From NCBI GenBank assembly GCA_016873895.1, contig VGVV01000003.1, positions 186,001 to 250,000 of the forward strand: a stretch of DNA of 64,000 bases. Direction: 5' to 3'. The notes under the pieces are model-generated. The model saw only the letters and a program-made list of their open reading frames with translations, had not been told where the DNA came from and ran no database searches. Below are positions 53,507-61,336 of the stretch, one piece after another. Position numbers and translations under genes: made by a program. Origin of the DNA: Ignavibacteria bacterium. GTDB taxonomy: Bacteria > Bacteroidota > Ignavibacteria > Kapaibacteriales > Kapaibacteriaceae. Position 1 is the first letter of the stretch, and every line of letters begins with the position of its first letter.

Positions 53507-54361
53507 ATGGCTTGGTTCCTTCGAAAAAATAAAAACATCTCATCTGAACAACAACAGCGTGAGATGCCCGATGGGCTCTGGACAAAATGTCCAGAATGTG
53601 CTACGGTGATCTATCGAAAAGAACTTGAAGAGCATGCATTTACGTGCCCCTCCTGTTCTCATCATTTTCGCATAGGAAGCGCTAAATACGTCAACATCCT
53701 ATTTGACGATGGCACATTCGTTGAGACTGATTCCAAGGTACGATCAGCAGATCCGCTGGATTTCGTTGACACACGCCCGTACAAAGCCCGCCTCAAAGAA
53801 GCCTATTCGAAGAGCGATTTACCCGACGCTGTAACAACAGGAACTGGCAAGATCTACGATTTACCAGTGTCATTTGGATGCATGAACTTCGGATTTATCG
53901 GTGGGTCGATGGGTAGTGTGGTTGGCGAAAAATTCGTTCGAGCAGGAAGAAGGGCACTCGAGGCGAACATGCCTTTTATATTCATTAGTGCTTCGGGTGG
54001 TGCACGTATGCAGGAGGCGGCCCTGTCACTAATGCAAATGGCTAAGACAAGTGCATTTCTTTCCGAGTTAGGCGAGGCGGGCCTTCCATACATTTCGATC
54101 CTTACCGACCCAACCACTGGTGGTGTGAGTGCTTCATATGCCATGCTAGGAGACATCATCATCGCCGAGCCCAAGGCACTGATTGGTTTCGCCGGTCCAC
54201 GCGTTATTGAGCAAACCATCCGTCGCAAACTCCCGGAAGGATTTCAACGCTCTGAGTTCCTGCTTGAACATGGTTTCGTAGACCTCGTAGCACACCGTAA
54301 AGACCTGAAGAAACAGCTGCACCTCGTGTTGTCGCACCTGATGGGTAACCATAATGCGTAA
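53507..54361 (+). CDS. accD: Acetyl-CoA carboxylase carboxyltransferase subunit beta
   Basis: 284 residues from ATG 53507 (MAWFLRKNKN). Moves CO2 from carboxybiotin to acetyl-CoA together with AccA. The N-terminal zinc ribbon C-x2-C-x15-C-x2-C is visible (WTKCPECATVIY and FTCPSCSHHF). The crotonase-type core has VSFGCMNFGFIGGSMGSVVG, FIFISASGGARMQEAALSLM and LTDPTTGGVSASYAMLGDII, and closes with GFAGPRVIEQTIRRKLPEGF. Overlaps the arginase gene by 8 nt. accA and accB are not in the window. Confidence 0.96.
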   Translation: MAWFLRKNKNISSEQQQREMPDGLWTKCPECATVIYRKELEEHAFTCPSCSHHFRIGSAKYVNILFDDGTFVETDSKVRSADPLDFVDTRPYKARLKEAYSKSDLPDAVTTGTGKIYDLPVSFGCMNFGFIGGSMGSVVGEKFVRAGRRALEANMPFIFISASGGARMQEAALSLMQMAKTSAFLSELGEAGLPYISILTDPTTGGVSASYAMLGDIIIAEPKALIGFAGPRVIEQTIRRKLPEGFQRSEFLLEHGFVDLVAHRKDLKKQLHLVLSHLMGNHNA

Positions 54362-55271
54362 GACTACAACAATTCGCATGTTGGGATTTCCCATAGACCT
54401 TGGTGCTGACCGTCGAGGCGTGGACATGGGACCATCGGCTGTACGCGTTGCAGACTTGGACCTGAAACTTGAGTCGCTGGGCTACTCAGTCATTGATGAG
54501 GGAGACATCCCAATTCGTAACATCGAAGTTCAAGAACTGCAGGATACGCACTTAAAGTATCTTCCAGAAGTAGCTGAGATGTCCGCTATACTTGCCACAA
54601 GAGTCAAGACCATTCTTGATCAAGGCGAGTTTCCGTTGATTCTTGGTGGTGATCATTCGATGAGCGTCGGCTCATTAGCTGGCATTGGTGCCCATTGTCG
54701 TGAGCATGCCAAAAGGCTGGGGGTTATTTGGATTGATGCTCATGCCGACATGAATACATCGGAGACAACGCCAAGTGGTAATATTCACGGAATGCCCGTT
54801 GCAATAGCAATGGGGATAGGGCACCCGAGCCTTACCACCATCGGAGGAGATTTTCCAAAACTTGCCCCAGAAAATCTTGCGATGATTGGCCTGCGCAGTA
54901 TTGACCCCGGCGAGCGCGAGCTTATCCATAAACTGGGAATTCAAGCATATACCATGTTTGATGTGGACCGGTTAGGGATGTATGAGATTGCCTCGCGAGT
55001 GATCGAAGACATGTCGCGCAAGGTAGACCATGTGCACATTTCATTTGATGTCGACGGTGTAGACCCAGCAGTTGCGCCAGGAGTTGGTACACCCGTTAGT
55101 GGTGGCCTAACGTTGCGTGAGGCCCACCTTCTCATGGAAATGATCTCGCAACTCGATACCTATGGATCATTAGAGGTTGCAGAAGTTAATCCTGTGTTAG
55201 ACGATCGTAACCGCACGGCCGAGTTTGCTGTAGAGATCATTGCTTCATCCCTTGGTAAACGGATTTTGTAG
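54354..55271 (+). CDS. rocF: Arginase
   Basis: Ureohydrolase of 305 residues; splits arginine into ornithine and urea with a two-manganese site. Metal ligands: LILGGDHSMSVGS near residue 100, VIWIDAHADMNT near 124 and HISFDVDGVDPAVAPGVGTP near 228. The phrase TPSGNIHGMPVAIAMG between the first and last motifs is the arginase rather than agmatinase version. Also EVAEVNPVLDDRN. Four-nt gap from the frame of the next gene; overlaps accD by 8 nt. No ornithine or proline pathway gene beside it. Confidence 0.9.
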   Translation: MRKTTTIRMLGFPIDLGADRRGVDMGPSAVRVADLDLKLESLGYSVIDEGDIPIRNIEVQELQDTHLKYLPEVAEMSAILATRVKTILDQGEFPLILGGDHSMSVGSLAGIGAHCREHAKRLGVIWIDAHADMNTSETTPSGNIHGMPVAIAMGIGHPSLTTIGGDFPKLAPENLAMIGLRSIDPGERELIHKLGIQAYTMFDVDRLGMYEIASRVIEDMSRKVDHVHISFDVDGVDPAVAPGVGTPVSGGLTLREAHLLMEMISQLDTYGSLEVAEVNPVLDDRNRTAEFAVEIIASSLGKRIL

Positions 55272-55274
55272 GCT

Positions 55275-56123
55275 GTGTCCCTGACCACTCCGCACGGCTG
55301 TTGCATTGCACTTGTAGTGGTTTATCTATCGCTGCCTTTTTCCGAAACGCTACCTGCACAGTCATTGCAGACACTTCAACAAACTGACTTTGTTCAGGAT
55401 GCAGGACTGCGCATCGAGCCTGGTCTGAGCTACACGTGGGGTACATCAGCTCTGGATTTTTTCAAGGATTATGCTGACGTTCTCGGCGGAACACGCAGGG
55501 ATTTCGATACGCCCATTTCGGGGACAATTCGTGTCTCAAGGTACCTAGACAGAGCACACTCTCTTGGAATTCAGACAGGATTTACTCGCAGTACACTGCG
55601 TGAGAACTATAATTACGATCCAGTAAAAGTGGCAATACCACTTGCGCCAGCTCAGAACATTACGCAGAATATCTCAGTTGAGAGTATTCCGATTATGGTT
55701 TGCTACGACTATTACCCAGCCGACAGACAGTTTACAACATATCTTGGAATGGCTGCTGGCTTAGGAGTATCACGTCTACAATGGTACGAGGATATTACTT
55801 CGTCAATCAAACTCGGGTCACGTGTGCGAGGCCTACGATTTGATGATTGGGTATACCATCTCGCCGCTGAGATGCGAACAGGAATCTCATTGGGTTTTGA
55901 TGGATCTACCAAATCAGCGCTTAGAAGCGGGATTCGTCTCGAGGTGTCCTACAGGTTTGTACCAGTCACAGCGCAGTTTATGCAGGATGTGGCACGTTCG
56001 TTCGCTGTAGCCCCACCTGAAAGACTTGCACAGAGATACACCATCGACCTTGGTGGGATCGGAGTACATGTAGGAATTATGATTGTTTTACGTCATACAA
56101 AGAAGCCACGCTTTGCACCTTGA
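55275..56123 (+). CDS. Predicted outer-membrane beta-barrel protein
   Basis: 282 residues starting at GTG 55275. Signal peptide (CCIALVVVYLSLPFSETLPAQ). The rest alternates aromatic and polar residues in barrel-like strands: GLRIEPGLSYTWGTSALDFF, IRVSRYLDRAHSLGIQTGFT, MVCYDYYPADRQFTTYLGMA, and IDLGGIGVHVGIMIVL near the end, similar to OprG/OmpW-like or PorT-like barrels of Bacteroidota. No clear family match by eye, function unknown. Follows arginase by 3 nt. Confidence 0.6.
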   Translation: MSLTTPHGCCIALVVVYLSLPFSETLPAQSLQTLQQTDFVQDAGLRIEPGLSYTWGTSALDFFKDYADVLGGTRRDFDTPISGTIRVSRYLDRAHSLGIQTGFTRSTLRENYNYDPVKVAIPLAPAQNITQNISVESIPIMVCYDYYPADRQFTTYLGMAAGLGVSRLQWYEDITSSIKLGSRVRGLRFDDWVYHLAAEMRTGISLGFDGSTKSALRSGIRLEVSYRFVPVTAQFMQDVARSFAVAPPERLAQRYTIDLGGIGVHVGIMIVLRHTKKPRFAP

Positions 56124-56198
56124 TGTTGTGCCCTGCATTGGCTATGTTCGGGCAGCTTACTCGCTTCGTTCTTCACTCATATTCTGCAGGAGGCATTC

Positions 56199-56492
56199 AT
56201 GGACATCCACGTCACGTCCCGGCATTGCACGATTACAGAAGCTGAAAACACCACCATTGTGGAAACAGCGAAATCGTTTGAACGATATGGCAATACTATT
56301 ATTCGTGTAGACGCTATCGTAGACAAGGGGCCACTCGAGAAGTCTTGCGAGTATACAGTTAAGGTTCAGGGACAATTATTGGTAGCTCGTGAATCTGCAG
56401 CTGAAGTAACAAAAGCGGCACATGATGCAGGAGAGAAGATGCATCGACAACTCAGTCGATTACATGATAAACATGCAACGATACGAGCTTAA
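56199..56492 (+). CDS. hpf: Ribosome hibernation promoting factor (short HPF)
   Basis: 97 residues, the short HPF/YhbH form lacking the dimerisation domain. DIHVTSRHCTITEAENTTIV at the start and IIRVDAIVDKGPLEKSCEYT in the middle follow the S30AE fold, which binds the 30S subunit and silences or dimerises ribosomes in stationary phase. A strong Shine-Dalgarno (AGGAGG, 56188-56193) lies 5 nt before the ATG. hprK follows after 15 nt, similar to the rpoN-hpf-ptsN style neighbourhood in other phyla. Confidence 0.9.
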   Translation: MDIHVTSRHCTITEAENTTIVETAKSFERYGNTIIRVDAIVDKGPLEKSCEYTVKVQGQLLVARESAAEVTKAAHDAGEKMHRQLSRLHDKHATIRA

Positions 56493-56507
56493 TCTCAGAG
56501 GATCCTG

Positions 56508-57515
56508 ATGCATATACCTGAACCAGTACGTAAAGAATACGTTACTGTTCGTGAACTCTTGGTAGGCCCAGTGCACCTTAGACCACAGACTGATGACATA
56601 GGTCTAGATAACCACATCACCGACAAGAGTCTTCATAGACCTCAACTGGCTTTAACCGGATTTACTGAGCTATTTACGTATTACCGCGTTCAGCTCTTTG
56701 GTAATACTGAGTTCTACTATCTTAAGAGCCTTTCATCTGATGCGCGCAGAGCGGCATTCGAAGCAATCTGCTCGTTCAATGTACCGGTAATTGTATGTGC
56801 TAACAATCACGAATTAGACGACGAACTCGTGAATATTGCCAAGGCTCATAACGTTGCTGTGTTAACTACGCCATTCGATACCACGAAAACCATTTATGTA
56901 CTGAGTGAATACTTAGATGACCAGTTTGCTGAGCAGATAACACTGCATGGTTCCTTCGTGGATGTATACGGCATAGGCATGCTGTTCGTTGGTAGCAGCG
57001 GAATAGGCAAAAGTGAGATTGCACTTGATCTTGTAGAGCGCGGTCACAGACTCGTTGCCGATGATGCCACCATGCTTACGAAGAAGCGCGAAAGTGTTCT
57101 GATGGGAACAGGTTCATCACTCGTGAAACACCTTGTGGAGATCCGAGGCGTAGGCCTCATCGACGTTCGACAGATGTTTGGTGTGCGCGCAATACGATTT
57201 CAGAAAAGGCTGGAGCTCATTGTTGAATTAGAAAACTATAATGAGATACATGAGTATGACCGGCTGGGAATAGGTGAATCGACTGTCGAGATTATGGGAG
57301 TTTCCATTCCATCGGTAACGCTTCCCATTTTCCCGGGTAAAAACGTTACTGTGATCTCAGAAACGATTGCATTGAATCACCTGCTAAAGACGTATGGTTA
57401 CAATGCAGCATTGGTCTTTGCTGAGAACCTTCAGCAGCATCTTGAAGATAAATCACGAACTCATACTAATCAGGATCTACGAAGTGTTACATATTTTCAG
57501 AGCGACGATGAATAG
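56508..57515 (+). CDS. hprK: HPr kinase/phosphorylase
   Basis: 335 residues. Phosphorylates a serine of HPr-like proteins and can reverse it. N-terminal MurF-like domain with LTGFTELFTYYRVQLFGNTE near residue 55. P-loop GMLFVGSSGIGKSEIALDLV near residue 160, followed by RGHRLVADDATMLTK with the catalytic Asp pair, then VEIRGVGLIDVRQMFGVRAI near 208 and the HPrK signature. No ptsH/ptsI is in the window, so the target is unknown. Overlaps the next gene by 8 nt. Confidence 0.94.
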   Translation: MHIPEPVRKEYVTVRELLVGPVHLRPQTDDIGLDNHITDKSLHRPQLALTGFTELFTYYRVQLFGNTEFYYLKSLSSDARRAAFEAICSFNVPVIVCANNHELDDELVNIAKAHNVAVLTTPFDTTKTIYVLSEYLDDQFAEQITLHGSFVDVYGIGMLFVGSSGIGKSEIALDLVERGHRLVADDATMLTKKRESVLMGTGSSLVKHLVEIRGVGLIDVRQMFGVRAIRFQKRLELIVELENYNEIHEYDRLGIGESTVEIMGVSIPSVTLPIFPGKNVTVISETIALNHLLKTYGYNAALVFAENLQQHLEDKSRTHTNQDLRSVTYFQSDDE

Positions 57516-59283
57516 CAAATTTGCTTCTTTGTTGTTGTGTACAACTTGTATTCTCTTCACTCTTCTGGCGGGATGTTCAGGAGGGGGCGAGGCAAACACT
57601 GGAGGCGATAGCGGGGAAGCGACTCGTGGAGACTGGGCAGTGATACACGAACTGTCTGATCCAGAAGGACTCAACCCGATGGTTACCAATGATGCCTCTT
57701 CTAGTGCACTGTTCAATCGAGTCTACGAAAAGCTTCTCGAGCAGGATTTTGAGACAACCGAGCTCTACCCTGTGTTGGCCGAGAATAGGCCCACAATCTC
57801 TGCAGATCACCTGACATACACATTTTCGATCCGAAAGGGTGTTACGTTCAGTGATGGCAAACCCCTTACTGCAAATGACGTTGTGTTTAGCTACAAGGTT
57901 GTCAAGAATCCCCTTATTACAGATGGGGCTGCATTGCGCAACTATTATGAGTCAGTGGCGAATGTCGAAGCGCGTGATCAGTATACAGTCGTGATTACGA
58001 TGACTCAGCCGTACTTTCTTGCTGAGTACTTTCTTGGTGGTTTATGGATCATGCCTGAGCACGTCCTCGATCCGGAGAATTTGACTGATGGATACACATT
58101 CGCTGAGACCATGAGCCTTGCTACCGCGCAGTCTAGCGCCTCGATGAAGAAGTTTGCTAACTGGTACAACTCGCCCGAGGTGAAGCGTGATGTAAAGCTG
58201 AATATTGGCTCAGGACCTTATATGTTCGATGAGTGGAAGACTGGAGAATCGATTACTCTGCAGCGCTCGCCAAAGTGGTGGAACGCTGGTAACGACAAAT
58301 GGAATCCAGCCTATCCTGAAAAGCTTTTCTACAAAGTCATCAACGATAGAAGTGCTGCAGTAGTGGCCCTCAAAAATGGAGAGATTGACTTCATGGAGTA
58401 CGTGCCGGCTGCAAAGTTTGTTGAAGAGCTTGACACAGTAGCTACGCCGTTCATTCGTAAGGCAACCTACAAGACCCAGATTTATTCGTATTTGGGATTG
58501 AATATGGGGAACCCAATCCTTGCCGACAAGGCAGTGCGTAAAGCTATGGCCCACTGCCTTGACAGAGATGCATTGATCAAGCAAGTAATGAGAGGATTAG
58601 CATCGGCTGTGAATTCTCCGATATACGACGACCGTCCAGAGTATGACGCATCGATAAAGGGCGTCAGATACGATCTCAACGAGGCAAAGCGGATTCTTGC
58701 ATCTGCTGGATGGAAGGATTCAAACGGTGATGGAATAGTGGAGAAGAATCTCAATGGAAGGATTATACCCCTTTCGCTGTCGATTCTTGTCAATGCGGGA
58801 AATGAAACACGCGAAGCAATTGCAGTATCATTCTCCGACGAACTTCGAAAGGTGGGAATCAAGTTAGATGTAAGGAAGCTCGAATGGAGTGTGTTTCTTG
58901 AGAATATGCGGTCACGCAAGTTTGACATTTCCATTGGCGCATGGGTAAACGACCCTATTCCAAGTGATCCTTACCAAATCTGGCATTCAAGTCAAGTAGG
59001 CAACAAGGGAAGCAACTATGTAGGGTTTAAGAACACTCGTGCAGACCAGCTTCTTGAGATGAACCGCATTGAATTTGTCGAGCAGAAGCGCATTGCATAT
59101 ATGCGTGAGTTCCAACAACTCGTAGCCGACGAACAGCCATACATTTTTCTCTGGAGTCCATTGAATCCTGGTGCATACAACACCCGATTGCAAAACGTAA
59201 AGTTTAGCTATGTACGACCTGGCTACAATCCAACGCAATGGTGGATACCTAAGTCATTGTGGAAGTACCAAGAGGCACAATAG
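57508..59283 (+). CDS. Family-5 peptide-type ABC transporter substrate-binding lipoprotein
   Basis: 591 residues from ATG 57508, the start that places a lipobox LLAGC at residues 18-22 after a short signal (MNSKFASLLLCTTCILF). The frame runs further upstream inside hprK, but those residues do not form a signal. SBP_bac_5 features: SDPEGLNPMVTNDASSSALF, YTFSIRKGVTFSDGKPLTAN near residue 105, and LQRSPKWWNAGN near residue 250. Binds oligopeptides or related solutes in the periplasm. Permease and ATPase genes are not adjacent. Confidence 0.9.
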   Translation: MNSKFASLLLCTTCILFTLLAGCSGGGEANTGGDSGEATRGDWAVIHELSDPEGLNPMVTNDASSSALFNRVYEKLLEQDFETTELYPVLAENRPTISADHLTYTFSIRKGVTFSDGKPLTANDVVFSYKVVKNPLITDGAALRNYYESVANVEARDQYTVVITMTQPYFLAEYFLGGLWIMPEHVLDPENLTDGYTFAETMSLATAQSSASMKKFANWYNSPEVKRDVKLNIGSGPYMFDEWKTGESITLQRSPKWWNAGNDKWNPAYPEKLFYKVINDRSAAVVALKNGEIDFMEYVPAAKFVEELDTVATPFIRKATYKTQIYSYLGLNMGNPILADKAVRKAMAHCLDRDALIKQVMRGLASAVNSPIYDDRPEYDASIKGVRYDLNEAKRILASAGWKDSNGDGIVEKNLNGRIIPLSLSILVNAGNETREAIAVSFSDELRKVGIKLDVRKLEWSVFLENMRSRKFDISIGAWVNDPIPSDPYQIWHSSQVGNKGSNYVGFKNTRADQLLEMNRIEFVEQKRIAYMREFQQLVADEQPYIFLWSPLNPGAYNTRLQNVKFSYVRPGYNPTQWWIPKSLWKYQEAQ

Positions 59284-59346
59284 GCAGTAATGGTGTCCCT
59301 ATCGATGTTATGGGCACGCACTTAGCATTTCTGAGAAAGCCATACT

Positions 59347-59994
59347 GTGAAGCGTCACGAGTTACGCGAGCTCATAGCTAAAGGAGAATCTTCCGTGCTG
59401 GAGTTCAAGAGGAAGTTCACTACGAGTGAAAAGATTGCTCGGGAGATTATTGCCTTTGCTAACACCACGGGTGGACACTTACTTCTTGGTGTAGACGATA
59501 ATGGTGGTATCAAAGGTGTGGATTCTGAAAAGGAGCAGGTTGATCTTGTGACTGTTGCGTTGCACGCAATCGACCCGCCAATTCAAACGACAATTGAGGT
59601 CGTAGAAATTGATTTCGTAGACGTAGTCGTTGTGTACGTGCCCCAGAGTGCTCTACGCCCACATCGATATTTGTCTATGGCATCACATGATGCTGAATCT
59701 CATCGTAAGGTATTTATTCGACAAGGCGACAAGTCCCTTACTGCCAGCAAGGAAATGACGCGTGTTCTCAAAGGACAGCATCCGGATGCCCCACCAATCA
59801 CATTATCAATTGGAGATAGAGAACAACGACTGTTTACATACCTTGAAAGACATGGTAGAGCAACCGTGCATGATTTTGCGAGACTCGTTAACATATCTCG
59901 CAGGCGAGCGTCGCAGATACTTGTTCGTCTAGTTCGGGCAGGTGTTGTACACATCATCTCCGATAACGGACACGATTATTATACGCTAGTGTGA
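59347..59994 (+). CDS. AlbA_2 (Schlafen-like) plus winged-helix regulator
   Basis: 215 residues starting at GTG 59347. Residues about 8-130 are an AlbA_2/AAA_4 divergent domain: GESSVLEFKRKFTTSEKIAR, IIAFANTTGGHLLLGVDDNG, GGIKGVDSEKEQVD. The C-terminal 70 residues form a winged helix: EQRLFTYLERHGRATVHDFA and ISRRRASQILVRLVRAGVVH. Probably a DNA-binding regulator responding to an unknown ligand. Faces the unknown gene at 60003, with 8 bp between their ends. Confidence 0.75.
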   Translation: MKRHELRELIAKGESSVLEFKRKFTTSEKIAREIIAFANTTGGHLLLGVDDNGGIKGVDSEKEQVDLVTVALHAIDPPIQTTIEVVEIDFVDVVVVYVPQSALRPHRYLSMASHDAESHRKVFIRQGDKSLTASKEMTRVLKGQHPDAPPITLSIGDREQRLFTYLERHGRATVHDFARLVNISRRRASQILVRLVRAGVVHIISDNGHDYYTLV

Positions 59995-60002
59995 TGAAAG
60001 CG

Positions 60003-61160
60003 TCATGTATAGTTCAGATACCGCAGGATACGATATGCAAGTTCCGAGTATGGGATGATTCCTTGCTGAGCATACTTCGTTTGAAGCCCGTAATTGATTA
60101 GTTCATTATAGAGCTTTGTGGGAAACACCTTTTTGTATCTGTAGTGCGTCGATTGAATGTATCCAATTACCTTCAGAAATGATCGGAGCTCAAACAAGCG
60201 ACCATTATATTCGTTTCTGTGAACACGCACTCGCAATGCGGCAAGGCGCTGCTCCGCAAGTATGAAGTTCTGATCTATTATGGCCCGCACGAGTTCGTAA
60301 ACAAATACTGATAGATACAAGCCTGTCGGTTCGTTTACTATGGCATGAAATGAGTTGCTAAACATTCCAATTCGCGTGGCCCATCGTATCTGATCTAATC
60401 TTGGACCACGAAGAACGTCCATCAGATCGCAATATGCAGCCGCGATGGTCGAGCACTCTTGAAGTCTAGCTGTTATAGCAGGGGATTCCATTATCAATCT
60501 TGTGATTGCAGCTGCTTGGTCATACTGCTGTGTGGAAGCATAGAGTCTAAATGTTAGCCATCGCAGCTCATCCTGTAGGAACTTCGATTTCGTATGAACA
60601 AATGCTAACCCCTTAACGGCATTAAGCGCAGCATGAAAGAGTCCGCGTGAACACAAGTGATAGGGCAGGAGTAAATGTCTAAATTCGTCACACGTATATG
60701 GAATGAAGACCTGCTTTGGATTGCTCTCGTCTACACAGAGTACCTCGCGTAGATATAGCTGCCGCACTTGCGATTGCCGCTCCTCTTCTCGTTTGACTCT
60801 ATCCTCGTGAAACGTACGCCGCTCTGTCCACAGCCGTATGGCTTGCGCATTACGCAGTATATGCTCCAATGTTACACGGTCTGTAGCAGCACGCATCGCG
60901 ATGTCTGATATATCATGTTTGCAGGCAAGCGTGTATGCTCTGCTACAAAACTTTTGTGCCTGTGGGACCATACCTCTTTCTAACACTAACTTAGCAGCAC
61001 GTAAGAAGCGCTCTGCCATAACCAGGTCATGTTCCTTACCAGATAAATCTAATTCATCCAATGAAGTCGCAAAACGCTTCAGATTGCTCGTCAGCTCACG
61101 CGATTTACGACTTTGGCACATCGACTCAAGTGCTACCGAACATGATTCTTCTATAGACAT
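60003..61160 (-). CDS. Unrecognised helical (TPR-like) protein
   Basis: 385 residues from ATG 61160 (MSIEESCSVALES); a TTG nine codons earlier is less likely. No signal peptide or membrane segment. Almost wholly alpha-helical with TPR/HAT-like periodicity: ERFLRAAKLVLERGMVPQAQ, FCSRAYTLACKHDISDIAMR, LFHAALNAVKGLAFVHT, and QQYDQAAAITRLIMES. A motif YLREVLCVDESNPK and many Arg/Tyr residues follow. No catalytic signature was seen and the family is not recognised. Convergent with the AlbA_2 gene; stands alone between two opposing transcripts. Confidence 0.55.
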   Translation of the reverse strand: MSIEESCSVALESMCQSRKSRELTSNLKRFATSLDELDLSGKEHDLVMAERFLRAAKLVLERGMVPQAQKFCSRAYTLACKHDISDIAMRAATDRVTLEHILRNAQAIRLWTERRTFHEDRVKREEERQSQVRQLYLREVLCVDESNPKQVFIPYTCDEFRHLLLPYHLCSRGLFHAALNAVKGLAFVHTKSKFLQDELRWLTFRLYASTQQYDQAAAITRLIMESPAITARLQECSTIAAAYCDLMDVLRGPRLDQIRWATRIGMFSNSFHAIVNEPTGLYLSVFVYELVRAIIDQNFILAEQRLAALRVRVHRNEYNGRLFELRSFLKVIGYIQSTHYRYKKVFPTKLYNELINYGLQTKYAQQGIIPYSELAYRILRYLNYT

Positions 61161-61283
61161 TTGATCATATCTCCCTATTGAATACAAACTATTGAAGCGA
61201 CAATGCGCACTGTATATGATACCATACTACCGACACGTTTCATCGTAACAAAATGTAGATTTTAGGACAAGCATTTTGACCAA

Positions 61284-61315
61284 TAAAAAAGGCTGCTGGT
61301 TACCCCAGCAGCCTT
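61284..61315 (-). terminator. Intrinsic terminator after the CAP-domain gene
   Basis: AAGGCTGCTGG (61289-61299) pairs with CCAGCAGCCTT (61305-61315) around a 5-nt loop. Read on the minus strand it is followed by a run of six T (61285-61290). It lies 22 nt beyond the end of the CAP-domain gene. Confidence 0.85.
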
Positions 61316-61336
61316 GCATTTTTGAATAGCGATATT

